Assembly: GCA_002083515.1 (NCBI GenBank)
Contig: LWDN01000091.1
Span: 1 to 50,366, forward strand
Source of the DNA: Proteobacteria bacterium HN_bin10
GTDB lineage: Bacteria; Pseudomonadota; Alphaproteobacteria; Caulobacterales; Aquidulcibacteraceae
Length of the DNA stretch: 50,366 nucleotides
Direction: 5' to 3'
Position numbers and translations under genes: made by a program. A model generated the notes under the pieces. That model was not told where the DNA came from and did no database searches. It worked only from the letters and a program-made list of their open reading frames with translations. Shown here one piece after another: positions 30,508-37,275 of the stretch; the first letter of the stretch is position 1; every line of letters begins with the position of its first letter.

Positions 30508-30560
30508 CGGGACCGCGCGTCTTCAGACGCGCATGCGGACCTGAAGGTCCGCGGTCCGGG
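30507..30560. repeat. Double-hairpin palindromic element (canonical copy)
   Basis: Outer arms CCGGGACCGC (30507-30516) and GCGGTCCGGG (30551-30560) enclose two stem-loops. GCGCGTC-TTCA-GACGCGC spans 30515-30532; GCGGACC-TGAA-GGTCCGC spans 30535-30552, with AT and neighbouring bases (GCATGC) at the junction. The same plan is seen at 346-435 and in part in dnaX. It fills the gap between the I42 inhibitor gene and the small membrane protein. In RNA it could end or slow transcription between the two operons. Confidence 0.8.
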
Positions 30561-30568
30561 CGCCAACT

Positions 30569-31021
30569 TCATTGCGCGACGATGGTGACGCGGAAGGTTT
30601 CGACCGGCGGCTCGCTGCTCTCCCAGGGCCGGCGCTGTTCCATGACGATCTCGCCCGTGCCCGGCCCGGTGGCGGCGAACATGGTCACTTCCCAATGGTT
30701 GCCGCCGGCGAAGCCAGGCTGGCTCTGGGCCTCGCTGGTATTTCCGGAGGCCTCGCCGGCGCGGGTGATGAACGCAGGGACCTGCGCCGGGGTCCAGAGA
30801 TAGCCCGCCGTCGGCACGCCGACCAGTTCGATGGCGAAGCGCTGGTTGACAGCGACATTCACCGTCTGCCCGTTCTGCGCGGCGTTGATGCGGACCGCGA
30901 CATCGTCCGGCGTCGGCGCCGGCACGGCATTGTCAGCCACGGGCGCCTCCTCCTTGGCTTCCTGCGCGGGCGTGCACGCCGCTAGCGCCAGCGCGCAGAC
31001 GAACAATACGGACCGGATCAT
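30569..31021 (-). CDS. Chagasin-like (I42) protease inhibitor lipoprotein
   Basis: A 150-residue lipoprotein (signal IRSVLFVCALALAACTPAQE; lipobox LAAC) with a C-terminal chagasin-type domain. Members are reversible inhibitors of papain-family cysteine proteases. The three loops are visible: VPTAGYLW (NPTTGY-like), the loop around PGFAGGNHWEV, and the RRPWE loop. An acidic spacer follows the lipid anchor. The ATG at 31021 overlaps the stop of an M20 peptidase gene by four bases, so the pair is translationally coupled. Which enzyme it inhibits cannot be said: its neighbour is a metallo-, not a cysteine, protease. Confidence 0.85.
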   Translation of the reverse strand: MIRSVLFVCALALAACTPAQEAKEEAPVADNAVPAPTPDDVAVRINAAQNGQTVNVAVNQRFAIELVGVPTAGYLWTPAQVPAFITRAGEASGNTSEAQSQPGFAGGNHWEVTMFAATGPGTGEIVMEQRRPWESSEPPVETFRVTIVAQ

Positions 31022-32496
31022 TGCATCGCTCCTGCTTCCATGAGGCCGATATAGAAACGAATGGTGCGTTCGAGATTGTCGAACCCCAGATGCTCGTCAT
31101 TGCCGTGAATGCCGGCGAGATCGTCTTCGGCAAACAGCATCGGCTGGAACCGATACACGTTTTCCGCCACGTCGGAATAGTGGCGGGAGTCGGTGCCTGC
31201 CAGCACGAGCCCGGGCGCCACCGGCGCATCGGGGATGAGCTCGCGCGACAACGCCGCCAACAGCGCGTAGCTGCTGCTTGTGGTGCTCGACATGCCGGTC
31301 GCGTCGCGCGGCGGCTCGGCCCAGTCGACGTCGACGCCTTCCATATCCGCCACCTCCGCGCGCGCGCGTTCCAGAATGTCGGCGGCGGTGTCGCGCGGGT
31401 GGAAGCGATAATTGATCAGCGCCGTCGCCTCCGCTGGCAACACGTTGGCGCGGTCGCCGCCGCCGATCACGGTCGGCGCCACGGTCGTTCCCAGAAGCGC
31501 CCGCGCCGTGCGGTTTTCCGCCATCCGCGCCCGCAGCAGCGGCGCAAACAGCCATTCGTTCGAAACCGCCATGCGGTTGGTGAAGGACAGTTCCGGCGAC
31601 AAAGCTCGCATCATCTCGATCGCAGGGCCGCCCTCGAGCCGCTGCTCGATCGGCATGTCATGGATGCGGACCACCGCTTCCGACACCAACGAGATCGCCG
31701 TCTCCGGCGGCGGCATCGAGGAATGGCCCGGTTCGCCGATGGCATGAACCCTGAGCGTGCCGAAGCCGCGCTCGGCGATGCCGATCATCGAGGCGGGCCC
31801 GCCGGTCAGCGGATGTTCGGCGATCGCGGCCATGCCTTCGTCGAGCGCGAACCAGGCGCGTACGCCGCGCTGCTCAAGCAACGCCGCCACCTGCACCGCG
31901 CCGTCATCGCCGCCAATTTCTTCGTCGTGGCCGAAGGCGAAGATGATGGTGCGCACCGGGCGCCTGCCCTGCTTGGCCAGGTACTCAGCCGCTTCGAGCA
32001 GAGCCACCAGCGAGGCTTTGTCATCGATGGCGCCGCGCCCGAAAATGGTCTCGTCCCGGATCACGCCCGCGAACGGATCGACGCTCCAGACTTCGCGCGT
32101 ATCGTCTGGAACCGGCACCACGTCCTGGTGCGCCAGCAGCAGCATCGGCGGCTGACCCGGATCGCTGCCCTCCCAGGTGTAGACCAACGTGAGATCGCTC
32201 ACCGTCTCGCGCTTCGCGGCGGCATGGAACGCCGGATAGGTCTCGGCCATCCAGGCGTGGAACTGCATGAACGGCGTACGATCCTCGTCCGCATCCACAA
32301 GCGACACAGTGCGGAAGCGGATGGCTTGCGCCAGACGCTCCGCCGCCGCGTTCACATCGATCTCGTATGCTGAGGCATCGGGCGCCGCGACATCGGCCGG
32401 CGGCGGCGGCGGCGTGAACGACATGGTCCTGTAGCCGACGAAACCCGCCAGCGCCGCCAACAGCAAAGCCAATCCCGCCAAAATCAGCCGCACCAT
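31018..32496 (-). CDS. M20-family metallopeptidase, carboxypeptidase S/PM20D1 type
   Basis: A 492-residue di-zinc peptidase with an N-terminal membrane anchor (VRLILAGLALLLAALAGFVG), so it acts outside the cytoplasm. Metal-site blocks are LLLAHQDVVPVP, FGRGAIDDKASLV, FGHDEEIGGDDGA, FALDEGM and the C-terminal GIHGNDEHLG. The lid/dimer domain is near residues 240-360 (GIAERGFGTLRVHAIGEPGH). The long form resembles yeast carboxypeptidase S and human PM20D1, which cleave or join N-acyl amino acids; the substrate here is unknown. It is followed by the I42 inhibitor with a four-base overlap. Confidence 0.9.
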   Translation of the reverse strand: MVRLILAGLALLLAALAGFVGYRTMSFTPPPPPADVAAPDASAYEIDVNAAAERLAQAIRFRTVSLVDADEDRTPFMQFHAWMAETYPAFHAAAKRETVSDLTLVYTWEGSDPGQPPMLLLAHQDVVPVPDDTREVWSVDPFAGVIRDETIFGRGAIDDKASLVALLEAAEYLAKQGRRPVRTIIFAFGHDEEIGGDDGAVQVAALLEQRGVRAWFALDEGMAAIAEHPLTGGPASMIGIAERGFGTLRVHAIGEPGHSSMPPPETAISLVSEAVVRIHDMPIEQRLEGGPAIEMMRALSPELSFTNRMAVSNEWLFAPLLRARMAENRTARALLGTTVAPTVIGGGDRANVLPAEATALINYRFHPRDTAADILERARAEVADMEGVDVDWAEPPRDATGMSSTTSSSYALLAALSRELIPDAPVAPGLVLAGTDSRHYSDVAENVYRFQPMLFAEDDLAGIHGNDEHLGFDNLERTIRFYIGLMEAGAMQ

Positions 32497-32568
32497 CCCG
32501 TTTCCCCTCGAAGCGCCGTCCGCGCCTTTGGCCGGATTGGAGCGCCAGCAGGCGTGGAGGTCAATTGC

Positions 32569-32787
32569 CTACGCCGGCGACTTCTTCTTGGCCGCCCGCG
32601 GCGCAGGCGCTTTTCGCGCCGGCGCACGCGCCTTTCGCTCGGCGAGTTCGGCGTCGATGAGCGGCATCAGGCGCTCCGCTTCGGCGCGCTGCAACGCCGT
32701 GCCGGCCTGCGCCAGCCGCCGCACATTGTCGTGCAGCGACGCCAGTTCCTTGTCGGAATAGCCCGCTATGCGCTCATCGATCGGCAT
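32569..32787 (-). CDS. Small basic protein of unknown function next to cold-shock gene
   Basis: A 72-residue protein: helical DERIAGYSDKELASLHDNVR, then LAQAGTALQRAEAERLMPLI and a Lys/Arg/Ala/Pro tail (ARAPARKAPAPRAAKKKSPA). The tail resembles histone-like or nucleic-acid-binding C-termini. The start is an ATG (32787) with GGAG seven bases upstream, and GTG at 32790 is an alternative. It lies just downstream of the cold-shock gene, 10 bases away and in the same direction, so both are likely on one transcript. A role with RNA or DNA is inferred only from charge and context. Confidence 0.75.
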   Translation of the reverse strand: MPIDERIAGYSDKELASLHDNVRRLAQAGTALQRAEAERLMPLIDAELAERKARAPARKAPAPRAAKKKSPA

Positions 32788-32797
32788 CACACCACTC

Positions 32798-33004
32798 CTA
32801 GACCGCCTTCAGATTGGCGGCGGATTCGCGACCCTGGCGGTCCTTCTCGAGATCGAACGAAAGCTTCTGTCCATCGGCAAGGCCGCGCATGCCCGCGCGT
32901 TCGACGGCGGAGATGTGGACGAACACGTCCTTGCCGCCGCCTTCCGGCGAGATGAAACCAAAACCCTTGGTCGCGTTGAAAAACTTAACTGTGCCTGTGG
33001 CCAT
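32798..33004 (-). CDS. CspA-family cold-shock protein
   Basis: A 68-residue OB-fold RNA/DNA chaperone. RNP1 is KGFGFI and RNP2 is VFVHIS, both intact, with TGTVKFFNATKGFGFISPEG at the start. Members melt RNA structures, often in cold or stationary phase. The 176-base gap upstream (33005-33180) probably holds a long untranslated leader, as in many cspA-type genes; I see no fixed cold-box motif there. A small basic protein follows 10 bases later. Confidence 0.96.
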   Translation of the reverse strand: MATGTVKFFNATKGFGFISPEGGGKDVFVHISAVERAGMRGLADGQKLSFDLEKDRQGRESAANLKAV

Positions 33005-33180
33005 CGACCGTCTCCTTGAGTGGTCTCGCTGCCCGCGGGACCATCCCAGCGGACTCGAACTCGAAGGAAAACGACAGAAAATCCGGCGCGACAGCGGGGG
33101 ACCAGTGCGTGACGCGACGATGTACGAGCCCTTGTTCTAGAAGATTCAGGCTGGAATAGCTAGTGGCGGCAGCGGTTGTG

Positions 33181-33900
33181 CTAACTACCGCCACGCCAAA
33201 CCGGCATGGGCGCCTGCCCAATCGCCACCGCCACCGCCGCGCGCGCCAGCAAGCGTGTCGAGTCAAGCGTCGGCAGCGGCGAATTCTCCGGCGTCACCAT
33301 CAGCGGGATTTCGGTGCAGGAGAGCGCCACGGCGTCGCAGCCCTCGCCCTTCAGCGTTTCGATCACGCGCAGGAATTCCCGCCGCGCCGGTTCTTCAAAA
33401 CGGCCAAGACAAAGTTCGTCGAAGATAATCCGATTGAGCACCTCGCGATCGGCGGCGCTCGGCGTGCGCATCTCTAGGCCATGACGCGCAAAGGCGGCGC
33501 GATAGGCAGGACCCTCCATCGTGTACTTGGTGCCGAGCAGGGCGATGCGCTTGCGCCCCTCCCCCTTGGCGCGCGCCGCGACAACATCGCAGATGTGGAG
33601 ACCGGGCAGCGGGTAAGGCTCAGCTGCAGCGTCGAGCGCTATGTGCGCCGTGTTATCCGGGCAAACGAAAAAATCGCAGCCGGCGGCGGCGAGGCGCTCC
33701 GCCGTAGCACGCAGATGCGCGTTGATCTTGGCAAGATCGAGCGCATCCCACCACGGGATCGTCGGCCCCATCGGCAGCAGCGACATTGTGATTTCGGGAT
33801 GCTGGTGATCACCCAACAGACGCGCGCCCTCGCGCACGCATTCGAGATAACACAGCGCCGACCCGTCCGCGGAATGGCCAAGAACACCGATGTGGAGCAT
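33181..33900 (-). CDS. Aspartate/glutamate racemase family protein
   Basis: A 239-residue cofactor-independent racemase-type protein. The two catalytic cysteines of the family sit in VCPDNTAH and SCTEIPLM, with the substrate-binding LGTKYTMEGPAYR region. The start LHIGVLGHSADGSALCYLEC is typical. It probably racemises an amino acid (Asp or Glu) or a related amide or acid. It is too short and different from MurI to be assigned to peptidoglycan glutamate supply. It lies in a run of unrelated genes, with cspA downstream and the DUF433 toxin-antitoxin genes divergent from it. Confidence 0.85.
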   Translation of the reverse strand: MLHIGVLGHSADGSALCYLECVREGARLLGDHQHPEITMSLLPMGPTIPWWDALDLAKINAHLRATAERLAAAGCDFFVCPDNTAHIALDAAAEPYPLPGLHICDVVAARAKGEGRKRIALLGTKYTMEGPAYRAAFARHGLEMRTPSAADREVLNRIIFDELCLGRFEEPARREFLRVIETLKGEGCDAVALSCTEIPLMVTPENSPLPTLDSTRLLARAAVAVAIGQAPMPVWRGGS

Positions 33901-33980
33901 GCGGAGCAGTATGGACCGACGGCGCCTCGGCGGGCAACGCGGCCTTCGCACCGCCAGCCAAATTGTGGTATGATGCCTCC

Positions 33981-34232
33981 ATGACCGAGCAACGACAACG
34001 CGAGCTGCTCGCCCGGATTGGCGTCGAGCCTGGAAAAATGGGCGGCAAGCCCGTGATCCGGGGACGGCGCATCACGCCCGGCATGGTGCTAAAAATGCTC
34101 GCCGCAGGCGCGACGCGGGACCAGGTGCTGGAGGCTTATCCTGTGTTGAAGACCGCCGACATCGATGCCTGCCTGCTCTACGCCGCGCGACTCACTGACA
34201 ACACCGAACTCGCCGCTGTTCCGGCGGAATAG
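33981..34232 (+). CDS. DUF433-family antitoxin
   Basis: An 83-residue DUF433 protein, the VapB45-like antitoxin type with a helix-turn-helix that binds the promoter. KMGGKPVIRGRRITPGMVLK and LLAAGATRDQVLEAYP-like spacing (here MLAAGATRDQVLEAYPVL) and TADIDACLLYAARL are the family pattern. The start at 33981 (MTEQRQREL) removes six upstream residues. The stop overlaps the next gene by one base (TAGTG), so translation is coupled to the damaged toxin that follows. The gene is intact even though its toxin is not. Confidence 0.88.
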   Translation: MTEQRQRELLARIGVEPGKMGGKPVIRGRRITPGMVLKMLAAGATRDQVLEAYPVLKTADIDACLLYAARLTDNTELAAVPAE

Positions 34233-34578
34233 TGCGCCTCTTCGCGGACACGAACATAACGGCGCCCGCCGTCCGGGCGCTCCGTGCGGCGGGGCACGAC
34301 GTGATCTATGCCGCTGAGCGAGCCTCGACCCCGGAGACGCGGCGCTTCTCGCGGAGGCGCACGTCGCTGCCCGCGTCTTCATCGCCAAGGATCACGATTT
34401 CGGCGCGGTCGTGTTTCGCGACGGCGTCGAGCATTCCGGGGTCTTGCTCATCGACGATCTTGGCAACAGCAGCGCCGAAGCGGTCATGCTCGTGGAGGTG
34501 TTGGCGGCTCACGGCGCCCGCCTGATCGGAGGCGCGTTCTTGCGCGCTGGGCCGGGTTGGGTGCGCGCGGCGGATTGA
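34232..34578 (+). pseudogene. DUF5615 (PIN-like) toxin, frameshifted
   Basis: The first part reads in the antitoxin-coupled frame: MRLFADTNITAPAVRALRAA, then GHDVIYAAERASTPE, the usual DUF5615 opening. From about 34336 the family continues in another frame: DAALLAEAHVAARVFIAKDH, then DFGAVVFRDGVEHSGVLLID and DLGNSSAEAVMLVEVLAAHG, to a TGA at 34576-34578. A single-base loss near 34330-34336 explains it. Both parts look conserved with no stops, so the break is recent or a sequencing error. The gene starts with a GTG that overlaps the antitoxin stop. Catalytic acidic residues are present in the two frames. Confidence 0.75.
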
Positions 34579-34632
34579 GAGCTTCCTTGCTTTGGGCGGC
34601 GCTGCTAGATTTTTGCCGTTCGGGGTAGGCAC

Positions 34633-35064
34633 ATGACAGACCGGCTTTTCATCAGCCATGCCAGCGAGGACGAAGCGGTCGCGAACAAGATCGTCGCTTA
34701 TCTCGAAGCACGCGGCGTGGCGTGCTGGATTTCCTCGCGCGATATCCCGCCGCGCGCGATCTATGCGGACGCCATCGTTGAAGGCATGCAGAGCTGTACC
34801 GCGTGTGCGGTGCTGGTTAGCGCGGCGTCGAATGCGTCCAAGGCCGTGAAGCGCGAAGTTGAACTCGCGAGTCACGAAGACAAGGCCTTCATCCCGATTG
34901 GGACCGTCGCGCGACTGACGACCTCAGGGCAATTGCTGCCTACATCAATGAGCAGAGCCCCAGGTCGGCGCGCAAGGTCGTCTCATACATACAGGATCGT
35001 GCGCAATTGCTCGAAACTTCACCTGAGCTGGGTCGAGCCATCGATGACGGAACGCGTGAGCTGA
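34633..35064 (+). CDS. TIR-domain protein fragment with a foreign tail
   Basis: The first 87 residues are a bacterial TIR domain: DRLFISHASEDEAVANKIVA, then YLEARGVACWISSRDIPPRA and KAVKREVELASHEDKAFIPI. TIR domains in bacteria often hydrolyse NAD+ in defence or signalling. The domain stops at IPI, before its last strands and helix. The remaining 57 residues are out-of-frame reading of a ParE-like toxin gene, so this looks like a broken gene, although the frame is open to 35064. The start is ATG at 34633. A truncated TIR of this size is unlikely to be active. Confidence 0.6.
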   Translation: MTDRLFISHASEDEAVANKIVAYLEARGVACWISSRDIPPRAIYADAIVEGMQSCTACAVLVSAASNASKAVKREVELASHEDKAFIPIGTVARLTTSGQLLPTSMSRAPGRRARSSHTYRIVRNCSKLHLSWVEPSMTERVS

Positions 35065-35159
35065 TCCTAACGCGCTATCCCTATGTGCTGGTTTACGACT
35101 TTGCGGGAAACGACATTCGCATCCTCGCCATCTTTCATCACGCACAGAAACGCCGCTAA
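34863..35159 (+). pseudogene. ParE/RelE-type toxin remnant without a start
   Basis: In a frame different from the TIR fragment, from about 34899, the product reads WDRRATDDLRAIAAYINEQS, then PRSARKVVSYIQDRAQLLET, LGRAIDDGTRELILTRYPYV and LVYDFAGNDIRILAIFHHAQ, ending KRR at 35159. This is a nearly full ParE-family toxin, lacking only the first few residues. Upstream in frame there is a stop at 34860 and no start codon, so the gene is decapitated. The break at about 34890 coincides with the loss of the TIR domain end. The stop overlaps the ccr gene end on the other strand. Confidence 0.7.
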
Positions 35160-36415
35160 CCCCTTCCCCCACTTCCCTCCAGCACATCCTCGTACGTCCG
35201 CAAGCCCGAACGCTGCGCGTTGACCAGCACAGCCATGTTCCCCGGCGCGTGTTTGTTATCGAGCATCTTCTCGTGCGCGTCGGGGATTTTGTCCCAGGGC
35301 AGCACTTCCGACATCGCCGGATCGATGCGGCGGTCGATGACCAGCTGGTTGGCTTGGCTCGCATGATAGAGGTGCGCGAAGTGTGAGCCCTGCACGCGCT
35401 TCTGGCGCATCCAGAGGAAGCGCGCGTCCATGGTGAGATTGTAGCCCGTTGTGCCGGCGCAGAGCACCACCATGCCGCCGCGCTTGCACACCAGCACGGA
35501 TACCGGGAACGTCGCCTCGCCGGGATGTTCGAAAACGATGTCGACATCCTTGCCGCCGGTATGCTCCCAGATGGCTTTGCCGAACTTGCGGCTCTCTTTC
35601 ATGTAGTTCGCAAACTCAGGCCCGTTCACTTTCGGCAACTGACCCCAGCAATTGAAGTCGTTGCGGTTGAGCACGGCCTTGGCGCCCATCGAGAGCACGT
35701 AATCCTTCTTGTCTTCGCTCGATACGACTCCGATCGCATGCGCGCCGCTCACCGCGCAAAGCTGTGTCGCGAACACGCCCAGGCCGCCGCTCGCGCCCCA
35801 CACCAGCACGTTCTGCCCGGGCCGCAACACGTTCGGCCGCCAGCCGAACAACATGCGATACGCCGTCGCCAGCGTCAGCGTGTAGCACGCGCTCTCTTCC
35901 CAGGTGAGGTGCTTCGGGCGATGCATGAGCTGGCGCGCCTGCACTTTGCAGAATTGCGCGAAACTGCCGTCGCTCGTCTCGTAGCCCCAGATTTTTTGGC
36001 TCGGCGAAAACATCGGATCGCCGCCATTGCATTCTTCGTCGTCGCCATCGTCCTGATTGCAGTGGATGACGACTTCGTCGCCGGGCTTCCAGCGCTTCAC
36101 CTTGGAACCGACGGCCCAGACGATACCGGACGCATCGGAGCCGGCGACGTGATAGGGCTGCTTGTGACCGTCGAGCGGCGAGATCGGCTCGCCAAGCGCG
36201 GCCCAGACACCGTTATAGTTCACGCCCGCCGCCATCACGAGCACCAGCGCCTCGTCCTCGCCGACCTGCGGCGTCGGCACTTGCTCCAGCTGCATCGCTT
36301 TGAGCGGCCGGCCATGGCGCTCCTTGCGGATGGCCCACGCCCACATCTTCTCGGGCACATGAAACTGCGGAGGAATTTCGCCGATGGCGTAGATGTCCTT
36401 GGTGGGTTGCGACAT
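35156..36415 (-). CDS. ccr: Crotonyl-CoA carboxylase/reductase
   Basis: Reductively carboxylates crotonyl-CoA to ethylmalonyl-CoA with NADPH and CO2, the key step of the ethylmalonyl-CoA pathway. It is a 419-residue MDR-fold enzyme: AAGVNYNGVWAALGEPISPL, YHVAGSDASGIVWAVGSKVK, IWGYETSDGSFAQFCKVQ, the Rossmann motif VWGASGGLGVFATQL, and DVDIVFEHPGEATFPVSVLV. VNYN, the YE of GYET and GSHFAHLYHA carry residues of the CO2/CoA site by analogy to studied enzymes. The start is chosen at the ATG at 36415 (SQPTKDIYAIGEIPPQF). The ethylmalonyl-CoA mutase gene lies 0.9 kb away on the plus strand. Confidence 0.95.
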   Translation of the reverse strand: MSQPTKDIYAIGEIPPQFHVPEKMWAWAIRKERHGRPLKAMQLEQVPTPQVGEDEALVLVMAAGVNYNGVWAALGEPISPLDGHKQPYHVAGSDASGIVWAVGSKVKRWKPGDEVVIHCNQDDGDDEECNGGDPMFSPSQKIWGYETSDGSFAQFCKVQARQLMHRPKHLTWEESACYTLTLATAYRMLFGWRPNVLRPGQNVLVWGASGGLGVFATQLCAVSGAHAIGVVSSEDKKDYVLSMGAKAVLNRNDFNCWGQLPKVNGPEFANYMKESRKFGKAIWEHTGGKDVDIVFEHPGEATFPVSVLVCKRGGMVVLCAGTTGYNLTMDARFLWMRQKRVQGSHFAHLYHASQANQLVIDRRIDPAMSEVLPWDKIPDAHEKMLDNKHAPGNMAVLVNAQRSGLRTYEDVLEGSGGRG

Positions 36416-36498
36416 GGCGGGGCCCCGTTTTTTGCTGCGCCGCACAATGAAGTGCGTTTCGCGCCGCCGTCAAGCGTAGGAAAACGATCCCAGCGTGG

Positions 36499-36942
36499 TC
36501 ATTTGACCAACTTAGCCAGTCTCGCCGCACCGTCGGCGCTGAACGGGTTGAGCACGGTCACATCGCGCCAAACGAACCGATCCTGCATGTCCTCGCTCAA
36601 CACCAGCGCACACGCGCCGGCGTGGGCGACCGCAAGCACCAGCGCATCCCAGATTTGCAGCCCATGCGCTTCCGTGATCGCGAGCGCATCGCGCATCGCC
36701 GCCTCGGTGCTCGGCAGTGCCTCAAATGCATTCGCCCAGCGCAACGCCGCGAGCGCGGCTTGCGCGGGCGTGCGCCCGCCCTTGCGCACCAGGAGCCGAT
36801 GCACTTCTCCCAGCACCTGCACCGGAATCGCGACGCCGCTGGCGGTTAACAATTCTATCACTTCCAGCGCACGATCGCGCCGCACCTCGTCATTAAGACC
36901 TTCGGCGTAGATCAACACGTTGGTGTCGAGCGCGACCCTCAC
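36499..36942 (-). CDS. PIN-domain toxin (VapC-like)
   Basis: A 147-residue PIN-domain ribonuclease of a type II toxin-antitoxin pair. The acidic residues are in place: Asp6 (VALDTNVLIYA), Glu46 (VLGEVHRLL), Asp99 (IWDALVLAVA) and Asp118 (LVLSEDMQDRF). Such toxins usually cleave tRNA or rRNA. It overlaps the antitoxin gene upstream by four bases. The gene looks intact. It lies between two ethylmalonyl-CoA pathway genes, an odd place that suggests insertion. Confidence 0.9.
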   Translation of the reverse strand: MRVALDTNVLIYAEGLNDEVRRDRALEVIELLTASGVAIPVQVLGEVHRLLVRKGGRTPAQAALAALRWANAFEALPSTEAAMRDALAITEAHGLQIWDALVLAVAHAGACALVLSEDMQDRFVWRDVTVLNPFSADGAARLAKLVK

Positions 36943-37175
36943 GGCTCGTAGGCGTCGTCACGGCTGATCCGCCCGAGATTGAGCACAGGCTGAGCCTTCA
37001 GCAGAGCGAGTAGCGCCGCCCGCGCGGCTTCCGTGTTCGATCGCTCATCGGGAGGCGAAAGGCGCGCCATCGCCTTGCCATGCCGCGTGATGACAAACTC
37101 CTCGCCCGTCGCCGCACGGTTCAGCAGTTCGGAAAGTTTCTGCTTGGCGTCAAAAGCCGCAATGACCGTGCTCAT
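36939..37175 (-). CDS. Phd/YefM-family antitoxin
   Basis: A 78-residue antitoxin: STVIAAFDAKQKLSELLNRA followed by TGEEFVITRHGKAMARLSP, the usual Phd/YefM DNA-binding dimer, and a C-terminal tail (LLALLKAQPVLNLGRISRDD) that would clamp the toxin. It precedes the PIN toxin gene with a four-base overlap. Expression probably starts from the strong minus-strand promoter at 37202-37229 and is autoregulated through the dyad at 37181-37207. The pairing of a Phd/YefM antitoxin with a PIN toxin is common in bacteria. Confidence 0.92.
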   Translation of the reverse strand: MSTVIAAFDAKQKLSELLNRAATGEEFVITRHGKAMARLSPPDERSNTEAARAALLALLKAQPVLNLGRISRDDAYEP

Positions 37176-37180
37176 TCTTG

Positions 37181-37229
37181 TATAATCCAGACTTCATCCA
37201 GATTATATTGTGTCGCCGAAGGATTTCAA
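37181..37229 (-). promoter_or_regulatory. Antitoxin promoter and mirrored TATAATC dyad
   Basis: On the minus strand TTGAAA (37224-37229) and TATAAT (37202-37207), 16 bases apart, make a near-consensus promoter for the antitoxin gene. TATAATC (37181-37187) and GATTATA (37201-37207) form an inverted repeat with a 13-base spacer, and ATCCAGA is directly repeated (37185-37191 and 37197-37203). This suits an autoregulatory operator. The plus-strand TATAAT at 37181-37186 could also drive ethylmalonyl-CoA mutase, but no good -35 is seen. Confidence 0.65.
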
Positions 37230-37275
37230 GCATTTTCTTGCGGTGCAACAGAGGTTGGGCTTCCCTTTGACTCGC

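Noticed and set aside
31021..32373. Plus-strand frame of 450 codons opposite the M20 peptidase
   Set aside because: It is antisense to a gene with all metal-site motifs and is His/Arg-rich without structure.
33030..33070. A T-loop-like sequence (GTTCGAGTCC on the minus strand) in the cspA leader
   Set aside because: The stem bases around it do not pair and no acceptor, D or anticodon arm is present, so this is not a tRNA.
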